A stretch of 10,698 nt of DNA from a candidate division CSSED10-310 bacterium (GTDB lineage Bacteria > CSSED10-310 > JAFGJC01). The notes beneath the pieces were generated by a model. The model ran no database searches. It worked only from the letters and a program-made list of their open reading frames with translations, and was not told the origin of the DNA. The translations under genes were made by a program, and so were the position numbers. The stretch covers positions 1-10,698 of the forward strand of contig JAFGJC010000517.1 of NCBI GenBank assembly GCA_016929305.1. Direction: 5' to 3'. Positions 1-6,472 of this stretch are shown one piece after another. Every line of letters begins with the position of its first letter. Position 1 is the stretch's first letter.

Positions 1-98
1 CACCTCTCCACCAGCCAGCAACGGGATCGTACCTGGACCAGTTCACCGACGTTGGGAACCCGTTCGGGTAAACATTTTATATTCGTTGATGCGGACAT
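1..98 (-). CDS. N-terminus of a probable SNF2/DISARM-type helicase (cut by window edge)
   Basis: On the minus strand an ATG at 98-96 opens a frame that runs off the left edge after about 32 residues. It reads MSASTNIKCLPERVP and then NVGELVQVRSRCWLVER. A GAGAGG Shine-Dalgarno sits at 112-107, 8 bases before the ATG, which supports this start. The pattern G-x-L-V-x-V-R-x-R-x-W-L-V-E resembles the short beta-rich N-terminus of large SNF2-like helicases found in DISARM and related defence islands; that is recognition by eye, not a search. It diverges from the AlbA_2 gene at 334, and the 235 bp between them should hold both promoters. The catalytic domains lie outside the window, so the family call is tentative, but that this is a real gene start is fairly likely. 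Confidence 0.45.
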   Translation of the reverse strand, partial: MSASTNIKCLPERVPNVGELVQVRSRCWLVER

Positions 99-333
99 TG
101 ACTATACCTCTCAGGAGCAAACCTTCATAACGGCAGATAACCATGTGAATGTAGAGCACCATTTTGCAATACAAATCAACATAGTCAGTTATATTAGCAA
201 AAAGGCAAATACGCTCCAATGAATAGGTTGGTCATCAGTACCGATTTCGCGTTCGACATCGATTATGACTTTATGTAAACTCAAAGTGGTATGACTCAGG
301 AAAGGTAACACACTGGAGAGAACATAGCTGTCA

Positions 334-1989
334 ATGCAAAATCTTAATAACCAAACTTTCAGCTCAATGATCGAACAACTTGAAGCTTGGATGACCTCTG
401 TGGAGGGTGAAAACTTCGAGTTCAAGGAGGCGAAGAACCGTTTTCCCTTCGAGGAACTCGCAAAATATGCCTGTGCACTTGCAAATGAAGGTGGCGGCCG
501 GATCATCCTGGGCGTGACGGATAAACGCCCACGGCGCGTTGTGGGAAGTCGTGCATTCCAGCAGCCGGAAAGTACCCGCCGCAAACTGATGGATCTTATT
601 CATATTCACGTGGGTCTGGATGAGATAGTGCATCCTGATGGAAGGGTTTTGGTATTCCAGGTTCCTTGCCATCCGGTCGGTATGGCCATCAAATACAAGG
701 GAATATACTGGTCCCGCGAAGCGGATAGCCTGGTTCCCATGTCCGAGGAAAAACTGCGAAGCATTCTCATGGAGGCCGGGCACGATTTTTCATCAGACAT
801 CTGTCCTGGAGCTACGTTATCTGATCTGGACACTGCTGCAATCGAAGACTTCCGTCGCCGATGGATAAACAAATCAGGGAACAAGGGGTTGGCAAACATT
901 TCCATGGAGCAGCTTCTTCGCGATGCGGAGTTGTTGAGTGATCAGGGCATCACCTTTGCCGCGCTGGTGCTGATGGGCACCAGACACGCACTGACCCGAT
1001 ATCTCGCGCAGGCTGAGGTAATCTTCGAATACCGATCCTCGGATGCTTCCGGTCCTGCCCAGAAACGCGTGGAATATCGCGAAGGTTTTTTCGCTTACTA
1101 TGAGAAACTCTGGGATACGATCAACCTGCGCAATGATGTACAGCATTACCAGGATGGTTTGTTTGTTCTGGACATCCCGACCTTTGACGAGCGGTCGGTG
1201 CGAGAAGCGATCCTTAATGCCATCAGCCATAGAGACTACCAGTTCAGCGGAAGTATTTTCATCCGGCAATTCCCACGCAGACTGACCCTGGAAAGCCCCG
1301 GTGGATTTCCCATGGGAATCACCGTTGAGAACATCCTGGAACGGCAGTTGCCGAGGAACCGGCGTATCGCGGAAGCCTTTGCCCGGTGCGGTCTGGTGGA
1401 GCGTTCCGGTCAGGGTATGAATCTGATGTTCGAACACAGTATCCAGCACGGGAAGCACAAACCAAGTTTTGCGGGAACCGATGCATACAACGTCGTCTTG
1501 ACACTCGACGGCCAGGTCAACGAGCCACATTTTGTACAGTTCCTTGAGAAGGTCGGGCGAGAAAAGACAGCATTATTCAGCACAGAGGATTTTTTTATTC
1601 TGGATTACGTGCACAATGGCAAGGACGTGCCCGAACAACTTTATCCACGATTGCGCAATCTTCTGGAGCTTGGTGTCCTCGAGAGTATCGGCAAGGGCAG
1701 AGGGACCCGGTATCTGCTATCGAGACAGTATTTTTCGATTGCAGGAAAGAAAGGCAGCTATACACGCAAGAAAGGATTGGACCGGCAAACAAACAAAGCG
1801 CTTCTATTGCAACACATTCAGGAAAGTGCCGATTCCGGGACGACATTGTCAGAACTCAAGCAGGTGTTGCCTGCCCTGAGTCACAATTACGTGCAGTGGA
1901 TGATGAGAGAGCTAAAGGATGAAGGCAAAGTCCGAGTTACCGGCAGAGGATCCGGTGCACGGTGGTTCCCTGTTGACGATAGCGAGTGA
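334..1989 (+). CDS. Schlafen/AlbA_2 DNA-binding plus GHKL-ATPase protein (RecG-like transcriptional regulator family)
   Basis: The protein has 551 residues, a normal size for the family often labelled ATP-binding or RecG-like protein. Residues about 26-150 form the AlbA_2/Schlafen domain: FEFKEAK near 28-34, then the hallmark ALANEGGGRIILGVTD at about 48-63. Residues about 285-380 carry a GHKL-type HATPase_c_4 domain, with VREAILNAISHRDY (N-box) followed by LESPGG (G1-like box) and SGQGMNLMFE. Two winged-helix-like segments follow (about 410-460 and 480-551), the last ending RGSGARWFP. The start ATG has GGAGAG at 315-320, a rather long 13-base spacing; an in-frame ATG at 367 would still keep the domain whole but has no better ribosome site. 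Members are usually DNA-binding regulators in accessory or defence islands. Its substrate is unknown. The divergent helicase-like start and the DUF5131 gene downstream fit a defence context, which is inference. Confidence 0.9.
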   Translation: MQNLNNQTFSSMIEQLEAWMTSVEGENFEFKEAKNRFPFEELAKYACALANEGGGRIILGVTDKRPRRVVGSRAFQQPESTRRKLMDLIHIHVGLDEIVHPDGRVLVFQVPCHPVGMAIKYKGIYWSREADSLVPMSEEKLRSILMEAGHDFSSDICPGATLSDLDTAAIEDFRRRWINKSGNKGLANISMEQLLRDAELLSDQGITFAALVLMGTRHALTRYLAQAEVIFEYRSSDASGPAQKRVEYREGFFAYYEKLWDTINLRNDVQHYQDGLFVLDIPTFDERSVREAILNAISHRDYQFSGSIFIRQFPRRLTLESPGGFPMGITVENILERQLPRNRRIAEAFARCGLVERSGQGMNLMFEHSIQHGKHKPSFAGTDAYNVVLTLDGQVNEPHFVQFLEKVGREKTALFSTEDFFILDYVHNGKDVPEQLYPRLRNLLELGVLESIGKGRGTRYLLSRQYFSIAGKKGSYTRKKGLDRQTNKALLLQHIQESADSGTTLSELKQVLPALSHNYVQWMMRELKDEGKVRVTGRGSGARWFPVDDSE

Positions 1990-2022
1990 GTTGCGAGTTA
2001 GTTACGAGAACTCGCCACTCGC
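1982..2022 (+). terminator. Stem-loop at the end of the AlbA_2 gene
   Basis: GCGAGT (1982-1987) pairs with ACTCGC (2017-2022), and inside it GCGAGTT (1993-1999) pairs with AACTCGC (2009-2015), leaving a 9-base loop. It overlaps the stop codon. No run of T follows, so it may be a weak terminator, an mRNA-end protecting hairpin or an operator. Confidence 0.3.
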
Positions 2023-2032
2023 ACGTAATTAC

Positions 2033-2150
2033 ACACGCAATTCTCATCCTGGTCCAGCAGACTAAATTATTATTTCACTGATAGTTATATGGTTGTCATG
2101 GTTGGGATGCAATTAAGAGTACATGCAATTCACGCGGAATACACGCAACT
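2033..2150 (+). promoter_or_regulatory. Four short GCAATT-type repeats upstream of the DUF5131 gene
   Basis: Near-identical 10-mers occur at 2033-2042 (ACACGCAATT), 2105-2114 (GGATGCAATT), 2121-2130 (ACATGCAATT) and 2141-2150 (ACACGCAACT). The last one ends five bases before the Shine-Dalgarno of the next gene. Their clustering in the leader suggests a protein-binding region, but no known operator was recognised and chance is possible at this length. Confidence 0.3.
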
Positions 2151-2154
2151 ATCG

Positions 2155-2161
2155 TGAGGAG
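2155..2161 (+). promoter_or_regulatory. Ribosome binding site deciding a TTG start
   Basis: TGAGGAG lies 7 bases before the TTG at 2169. The alternative GTG at 2154 overlaps this site and has no Shine-Dalgarno of its own, so translation most likely starts at the TTG. This also gives the N-terminus usual for the family, a few residues before SGIEWTESTWNPVTGC. Confidence 0.65.
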
Positions 2162-2168
2162 AAATAGA

Positions 2169-2984
2169 TTGGCACAGAAGTCAGGCATTGAATGGACAGA
2201 ATCCACATGGAACCCGGTCACAGGCTGTGACAAGATCAGTCCCGGCTGTGCAAACTGCTATGCCGAACGCATGGCAAAGCGACTGCAAGCCATGGGGCAG
2301 CCCAACTATACCGATGGATTCAAAGTGACAATGCACGAGCATGTCCTGGAGACACCATTGACATGGAAGAAGCCGCAGATGGTGTTCGTGAATTCCATGA
2401 GTGACCTCTTTCACCGGGATGTGCCTCTCGAATTCATACAGAAGGTGTTCAGCGTCATGCGACGGGCTTCATGGCATACCTTCCAGGTTCTCACTAAACG
2501 CGCCGAGACGCTCTCTGAGCTTGCCATTAACCTGGAGTGGCCTGATAATGTCTGGATGGGTGTCAGCGTGGAGACAGCAGAATATCTGCATCGTCTGGAT
2601 CACCTTCGGACAGTCCATGCAAAGGTCAGATTCATCTCATTCGAGCCGCTCCTCGGGCCTGTCGGTTGGTTCGATCTCTCTGGAATCGACTGGTGCATCG
2701 TAGGCGGTGAATCGGGACCCGGTGCGCGTCCTATGAGCAAAGCCTGGGTAACCGAAATCCGGGATCAATGCCAGGCAGCCGGTGTGCCGTTCTTCTTCAA
2801 GCAGTGGGGTGGCACCAACAAGAAGAAAACCGGTCGCCAGCTTGAGAATCGTATGTGGAGTGAACTTCCATATCATAGCGCATCCCATTCATTAAGGGAA
2901 TCAATCAAGAAAGACATCATGCATCGACAGTGCATAACAGTATCAAGCATGGTAAATAGCCATGAAGGCCAAGATAAAATATGA
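2169..2984 (+). CDS. Phage Gp37/Gp68 family three-Cys-motif protein (DUF5131)
   Basis: The protein has 271 residues from a TTG start. The N-terminus shows the family signature SGIEWTESTWNPVTGC at 5-20, followed by the Cys cluster C20-x6-C27-x2-C30 (CDKISPGCANC) and YAERMAKRLQ. Further typical blocks are FVNSMSDLFH, FQVLTKRAE, WMGVSVE, RFISFEPLLG, WCIVGGESGPGARPM and FFKQWGG. The Cys cluster suggests an Fe-S or radical-SAM-like enzyme, but the reaction is not established. The family occurs in phages and mobile islands, often beside the partner TcmP; no TcmP is visible here. Homologues usually end soon after the GRxLxxRxWxELP block, whereas this one continues for about 33 residues rich in Ser, His and Lys, which looks like an acquired tail. 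Its stop overlaps the next gene by 4 bp (ATGA). Confidence 0.88.
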   Translation: MAQKSGIEWTESTWNPVTGCDKISPGCANCYAERMAKRLQAMGQPNYTDGFKVTMHEHVLETPLTWKKPQMVFVNSMSDLFHRDVPLEFIQKVFSVMRRASWHTFQVLTKRAETLSELAINLEWPDNVWMGVSVETAEYLHRLDHLRTVHAKVRFISFEPLLGPVGWFDLSGIDWCIVGGESGPGARPMSKAWVTEIRDQCQAAGVPFFFKQWGGTNKKKTGRQLENRMWSELPYHSASHSLRESIKKDIMHRQCITVSSMVNSHEGQDKI

Positions 2985-3196
2985 GACCAATATTCAGATT
3001 TCTGCTCTCACTGATATGGTTTTTCCTGGCTACGGTTTTCCTTATCAACATCCTCGTGTCATTCATAATTATCGACATGGGCGAAGGGATCTTCTCGCTA
3101 CTTTTCTGTGCGTTTCCATTTGTTCTATTTCTCATGTTAGGGATCGTTGCTCTGAAGCAATATCTGAGATTGAAGCAGGAATTACCAGCTGGATAA
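2981..3196 (+). CDS. Small two-helix membrane protein of unknown function
   Basis: The product has 71 residues and begins MRPIFRFLLSLIWFFLATVF. Two hydrophobic segments are clear, about residues 5-30 and 38-58, joined by a short polar loop (DMGEG), with a basic, charged tail (KQYLRLKQELPAG). The ATG sits inside the preceding stop in an ATGA overlap, so translation would be coupled to the DUF5131 gene; the upstream Shine-Dalgarno is weak. I do not recognise a family. Another frame from 2962 to 3204 overlaps it but has no hydrophobic pattern, so this frame is preferred. The coupling suggests a working partner of the DUF5131 protein, possibly a membrane-acting effector; that is inference. Confidence 0.55.
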   Translation: MRPIFRFLLSLIWFFLATVFLINILVSFIIIDMGEGIFSLLFCAFPFVLFLMLGIVALKQYLRLKQELPAG

Positions 3197-3221
3197 TCCT
3201 CTGATGATCATCACATCAGAA

Positions 3222-3366
3222 TTTGGGGCTAATTTGGGGCCACGGTCCACCCAAACAGGGCTGGAATAGCCCCAAAATCAGTATTTTGGTCCCAAGGATG
3301 GATCTGCTGCCTGATAGTTGTTTATTATCAATAGAATAAATTGGGTTTCTCGCCCCTGTTTGGGTG
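3222..3366. repeat. Cluster of nested inverted repeats
   Basis: TTTGGGGCTA (3222-3231) is the reverse complement of TAGCCCCAAA (3267-3276). CACCCAAACAGGG (3248-3260) is a perfect 13-bp inverted match to CCCTGTTTGGGTG (3354-3366). Two tight hairpins lie inside: GGGCT/AGCCC (3258-3262 with 3268-3272) and CCAAAAT/ATTTTGG (3272-3278 with 3283-3289, 4-base loop). The pairs are mutually exclusive in part, so the RNA could fold in alternative ways. It begins 26 bp after the small membrane protein gene and may end that transcript or be a degraded small mobile element. Confidence 0.55.
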
Positions 3367-3462
3367 CCATAACTTTAACTCTCATGCCGGTAACACGGGT
3401 ATTAATTTTGAAAAGACGAAAAGAGGAATGCACGAAAAGACGAGCTTGCCTTCAGGTGTGAA

Positions 3463-3503
3463 CAGTACATGGGTAACACTTTTCCCTCAGTACATAGGTA
3501 ATA
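3463..3503. mobile_element. Direct repeats resembling an insertion-sequence end (possible solo remnant)
   Basis: CAGTACATGGGTAACA (3463-3478) recurs 25 bp later as CAGTACATAGGTAATA (3488-3503). Repeated blocks of this kind, with a TACATGGGTAACAC core just inside a TGTGAAC end, resemble the multi-site termini of IS21/IS481-type elements. I see no transposase frame and no matching opposite end in the window, so at most this is a leftover end. The resemblance is from memory and unsearched. Confidence 0.3.
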
Positions 3504-3753
3504 TCAACCTTGTCGAAGATAATGAGATGAGAAACAGTTTTTACTTACGTAGATTATTTTCGCTGATCATTGCACTATTTTCGATAATATCTACTCGCTG
3601 TCAAATCCTGGTTTTTCAATCAGACCGATTGGCGTTGAGGCCATGCAGAAATGTGACAGTGCGTATAGCCTCTAATACGATGCTCGATGAGAGTCGATTT
3701 CTTGGGTGAGCAGGTGAAAAAGATTTCCTGGCCGTCAATATATCCACGTAGTT

Positions 3754-4248
3754 TTATTGTTTGTTGCGCATGAGAAAAACACCAAGGCAGAGCACCAGGA
3801 CACTGATTCCTATGGGTCCGGCAACCGGGACGTCAGGGACAGGGTTGTTGATGTTCACGACAACGCTGGTCACGCTAGAATCCAACGGATCCCCTGATCC
3901 ATTCTGAACGTCGGATTCTGTGCTCACAGCTATTGTCATGGTCCCGACTCCAGTAACTCCTTCGATGTCGACCGGAAAATTCTGTCCGCCACCCAAGTAC
4001 GTTACGATGGTGTGAGTTACTGTCCCGGTCTCTGTGATGACAAGATCAGACTCATCATTGAAGTTATAAGCTACCTCGTCGAAGGAAACCATGAAGCTGA
4101 TGGTGCTTTCACTGGTGGGGTTATCACCCCAGTATTGAATCTGGTAGCAACTGAAAGGATTTCGATCACCGGCCAGCGCTACCGATCCGAGCAGGACCAA
4201 TAGCAGTATGCTTCTAGGAAGAATTCGTCTGTCAATTGTCTTGATCAT
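3754..4248 (-). CDS. Secreted protein with GPIG-type C-terminal sorting signal
   Basis: The protein has 164 residues. A Sec signal peptide is plain: basic n-region (MIKTIDRRILPRS), hydrophobic core ILLLVLLGSVALA, then cleavage near ALA-GD. The mature part (about 110 residues) is acidic, Ser/Thr-rich and beta-like, with no family I recognise. The C-terminus reads VPDVPVAGPIGIS, then a hydrophobic stretch VLVLCLGVFL, then MRNKQ. This layout (Pro-containing motif, membrane segment, basic end) is that of IPTL-CTERM/PEP-CTERM sorting signals that are processed by exosortase-like enzymes. A strong AGGAGAGG ribosome site lies at 4262-4255, 6 bases before the ATG, and a TATAAT box at 4312-4307. The protein encoded at 5838-6455 shares the GPIG motif. 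Confidence 0.75.
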   Translation of the reverse strand: MIKTIDRRILPRSILLLVLLGSVALAGDRNPFSCYQIQYWGDNPTSESTISFMVSFDEVAYNFNDESDLVITETGTVTHTIVTYLGGGQNFPVDIEGVTGVGTMTIAVSTESDVQNGSGDPLDSSVTSVVVNINNPVPDVPVAGPIGISVLVLCLGVFLMRNKQ

Positions 4249-4306
4249 GAAAAACCTCTCCTGTTAAAAGTTCCAGAATAGCGGCCTGGTATGATCTTTT
4301 CATGCA

Positions 4307-4312
4307 ATTATA
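4307..4312 (-). promoter_or_regulatory. -10 box for the minus-strand secreted protein gene
   Basis: Reading the minus strand, TATAAT occurs at 4312-4307, about 60 bp before the ATG at 4248. The -35 region (TTCAAA, long spacing) is poor, so this is a candidate promoter resting on the consensus -10 only. Confidence 0.4.
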
Positions 4313-4510
4313 ATCAGGTGCACTATTTTTCTTTGAAGCCGCATAAACAAATTAATTTTAGCTTACGTGTGGCATTAACGTCAAAGATGTCGAAACCACT
4401 ATTGCACGAGCCCGCACATGATGAATGTGCAGGACATGAGTTTAAATGATGACTGGATTTCAGAAAATCTGGAATGGTCCATTTGATTTCGATATAGAGA
4501 GTTTTTCGGA

Positions 4511-4549
4511 TTCGCAGAAGTTAAAAATAATACAGTTGGATAGGATGAA
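4511..4549 (+). repeat. Dispersed intergenic repeat, copy A
   Basis: It begins TTCGCAGAAGTT and continues into AATAATACAGTTGGATAGG and ATGAA. The last 26 bases (4524-4549) are identical to 10018-10043, and AAGTTAAAAATAATACA (4518-4534) is identical to 10190-10206. It sits about 105 bp upstream of the promoter at 4655. Confidence 0.8.
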
Positions 4550-4654
4550 AAGCTCTGATTACTCAGATTTTGAAACAGTAAATCCCCTAATGACCCAAAA
4601 GTATGTTTATGGGATTAGTTCAAAACCCTTAATATATCGCAGACTCCAGAAAAT

Positions 4655-4684
4655 TTGCCTGCTTAAAAAAACTTATTGTATAAT
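4655..4684 (+). promoter_or_regulatory. Sigma70-type promoter for the secreted-protein pair
   Basis: TTGCCT (4655-4660), an 18-bp spacer and a perfect TATAAT (4679-4684), with TG immediately before the -10 box. It is followed at 4701-4706 by GGAGGG, 7 bases before the ATG at 4714. The spacing and A+T-rich context make it convincing. Confidence 0.7.
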
Positions 4685-4713
4685 TTAAGAATAACATTTA
4701 GGAGGGAAAAATC

Positions 4714-5793
4714 ATGAAAGCTAATCATTTTTATCGGATGTTATTTTGCTTCATCACGGTGTTCATTTCTATTTCACCTTCGGTGATATTCGCTGCATCG
4801 GACACTATAACTTATCAGGGCACAATTGCAGATCCAAGCGGAGATCCTATCGCTGACAGCACCTATCCGATGGAATTCTCGATATGGGATGCCTCCTCTG
4901 CGGGCGGAGAGCTTTGGACGGAAACCGGGCACACTGTCTCTGTTGTAAAAGGAGCTTTTGCGGTTGAACTAGGTTTGACCACGCCAATTGGTTCTATATT
5001 TGATAGCGGGGCTTCACGCTGGTTAGAAATCGCCGCGGATTTGGGTGCAGGAATGCAGACATTTTCACCGCGTGTTCCCTTGACAAGCGTTCCTTGGGCT
5101 CTTAAAACCGACTATGCAGCAATTGCAGATGATGCAGACACGTTGGACGGTTTTCATAGCTCTGCATTTGTCCCAAAGCACACCGGCGCTATCTATCGCT
5201 GGGCGACTTTCAGCACATATCATAACGGGTATGGATGGTTATTGGGTAATGATTCTGCAATGTTCGGGGGAGTTCATCCTTCCAACTGGACGGATGCTAA
5301 TTACCGGGCCTATCAGATGAGTCCTGATAAGGAAGTGTTGCGCACAATATTCACCAGGAAAGGTTATGCCGGCATGAATGCCACCGTGATGGCTGATGTA
5401 TTCCATGATTACTCATCCACCAACGGCCGTGTTGTAATGGTGCTGTTTCGAATCAAAAATATGACCGAAAATTCCATCTCCTGGACCCCGCAATTCAAAT
5501 ATACATGCTATGGTAGTTTTAACGAATTTGCTAGTGCAACGTTGAATGGCGCTGATTCCTGGTATGATGGAGGCAACTGCTACAACTGCTCTGCAAGCCT
5601 GCCGCTCGATATCCCTGCCAGTCGGACCAGCACCGTGATTTTCGTGGCCACGTCGGGTCCAACAGGTAGCACAGGAACTAGTATATCTATTCGTTCTTTA
5701 GTGCTGGCTTTCACTTCAAACAGCCTTCTGTTACCGCCCGGGCTGGAATATGTCGATGATCTGGACACGGCAACCGGTGGCTGGGAACAGTGA
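4714..5793 (+). CDS. Secreted surface protein with N-terminal 'YQGxI' beta module and DADTLDG motif
   Basis: The protein has 359 residues. Its signal peptide (MKANHFYRMLFCFITVFISI, ending SVIFA-AS) precedes ITYQGTIADPSGDPI and YPMEFSIWDASSAGGELWTE. These are typical of a secreted beta-sandwich module found in many environmental bacteria, where ITYQGxLxDxxGxPV, a short-fibre-like region and SVPWALKT.ADTLDGxHSSAF follow in order. Here TSVPWALKT is at about 129-137 and DADTLDGFHSSAF at about 140-152. The C-terminal 200 residues, with several Trp, Asn and Cys (YDGGNCYNCSAS), are not recognised. Function is probably surface-exposed or adhesive, by analogy only. There is no C-terminal anchor; the next protein in the operon has one. 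Start, ribosome site and promoter agree well. Confidence 0.8.
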   Translation: MKANHFYRMLFCFITVFISISPSVIFAASDTITYQGTIADPSGDPIADSTYPMEFSIWDASSAGGELWTETGHTVSVVKGAFAVELGLTTPIGSIFDSGASRWLEIAADLGAGMQTFSPRVPLTSVPWALKTDYAAIADDADTLDGFHSSAFVPKHTGAIYRWATFSTYHNGYGWLLGNDSAMFGGVHPSNWTDANYRAYQMSPDKEVLRTIFTRKGYAGMNATVMADVFHDYSSTNGRVVMVLFRIKNMTENSISWTPQFKYTCYGSFNEFASATLNGADSWYDGGNCYNCSASLPLDIPASRTSTVIFVATSGPTGSTGTSISIRSLVLAFTSNSLLLPPGLEYVDDLDTATGGWEQ

Positions 5794-5837
5794 GTGACGG
5801 GGTCATGAATATCAAATTTTCTGGAGATAGCGCTATC

Positions 5838-6455
5838 ATGCTTGGCTCTGATCAATCCGGTATCGTCTCGTTCCGTGCAAGCCGTCATCTGAAATTGTTC
5901 GTGTGGATCATTTACTTGTTGAGTATATTTTTTTACCCCCTATCTATCACCAACGCACATAATCTCCAAGATCCGAATGGAAACACGATTTCCCAGGATG
6001 CAATAACGAGTGGTGGTGCTGTTATAATGCAGGGCGGCTTTACGATGGATGGCGCTGTGGGTTTAACTGCTGGCGACTCTTCCTGGTTGTCCGGCTCGCA
6101 ACTGTTTCATGGTTTTCCCGGACCGTTATTCGTAACATCAACACCCACTGAAACGCCAACAGAAACACCTACCAATACACCGACTTCAACACCAACAGCG
6201 ACACAGACTGAGACACCAACAGCGACACAGACTGAGACACCAACAGCGACGACTACATTTACGCCGACCGAGACACCAACATCCATGACAACTGAAACAC
6301 CAACAGAGATGCCAACAGAAACATCAGTACCCGGAACACCGACACCGTCGCCAACATTGGGACCCATTCCGACAACCGGACCAATTGGTCTTAGTTTCTT
6401 GATCATCATGTTGAGTGGTATTTTGGGATTCAGCGTGATTCGACGAAAGAATTAA
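5838..6455 (+). CDS. Secreted SGG-module protein with Thr-Pro-Glu linker and GPIG-type C-terminal signal
   Basis: From this ATG (GGAGAT at 5823-5828, 9 bases upstream) the protein has 205 residues; ATG 5805 and a GTG at 5790 that overlaps the previous stop are alternatives. A signal peptide (RASRHLKLFVWIIYLLSIFF, ending SITNA-HN) leads to a short module ITSGGAVIMQGGFTMDGAVG, AGDSSWLSGSQLFHGF. This matches the SGG...GGF.L.G.IG...AG..SGG..L..GF pattern of short secreted domains in many environmental bacteria. A long TPTETPT-type low-complexity linker follows (about 110-185), spanning the 24-bp tandem repeat. The end is IPTTGPIGLS, a hydrophobic helix (FLIIMLSGILGFSVI) and RRKN: an IPTL/PEP-CTERM-like sorting signal. 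It is probably co-transcribed with the gene ending at 5793. The linker suggests display through or above the envelope. Confidence 0.75.
   Translation: MLGSDQSGIVSFRASRHLKLFVWIIYLLSIFFYPLSITNAHNLQDPNGNTISQDAITSGGAVIMQGGFTMDGAVGLTAGDSSWLSGSQLFHGFPGPLFVTSTPTETPTETPTNTPTSTPTATQTETPTATQTETPTATTTFTPTETPTSMTTETPTEMPTETSVPGTPTPSPTLGPIPTTGPIGLSFLIIMLSGILGFSVIRRKN
6189..6250 (+). repeat. 24-bp tandem repeat in the linker-coding region
   Basis: The unit starting ACACCAACAGCGACACAGAC occurs perfectly at 6189-6212 and 6213-6236, followed by a 14-bp partial copy at 6237-6250. It encodes the linker units TPTATQTE. Perfect identity at the DNA level suggests recent slippage, so repeat number may vary between strains. 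Confidence 0.9.
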
Positions 6456-6472
6456 TTATTTGATATTAAACA

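Larger units (their letters stand above)
3197..3753. other. 557-bp gene-free stretch with palindromes and a possible IS remnant
   Basis: No open frame here has a ribosome site plus recognisable protein content. It holds the nested inverted repeats at 3222-3366 and the 25-bp-spaced direct repeats at 3463-3503. The remaining sequence to 3753 shows nothing I can name and probably includes the 3' untranslated end of the minus-strand gene that stops at 3754. Confidence 0.6.
4249..4713. other. 465-bp divergent intergenic region
   Basis: It lies between the divergent secreted-protein genes starting at 4248 (minus) and 4714 (plus). It contains the minus-strand TATAAT box, one copy of the dispersed repeat (4511-4549) and the plus-strand promoter (4655-4684). 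An open frame at 4446-4688 runs through both the repeat and the promoter and is not taken as a gene. The rest is A+T-rich without recognisable content. Confidence 0.6.

Noticed and set aside
3341..3709. Open plus-strand frame of 122 codons
   Set aside because: No ribosome site, starts inside the palindrome cluster, spans the possible IS end, and the translation has no protein-like pattern.
4446..4688. Open plus-strand frame of 80 codons
   Set aside because: It runs through repeat copy A and the promoter at 4655-4684 and has no ribosome site; its KIIQLDRM stretch is just the repeat translated.
6107..6409. Minus-strand frame rich in Val-Gly (VGVSVGV)
   Set aside because: It is the complement of the TPTETPT linker; the plus-strand frame has promoter, ribosome site, signal peptide and sorting signal.
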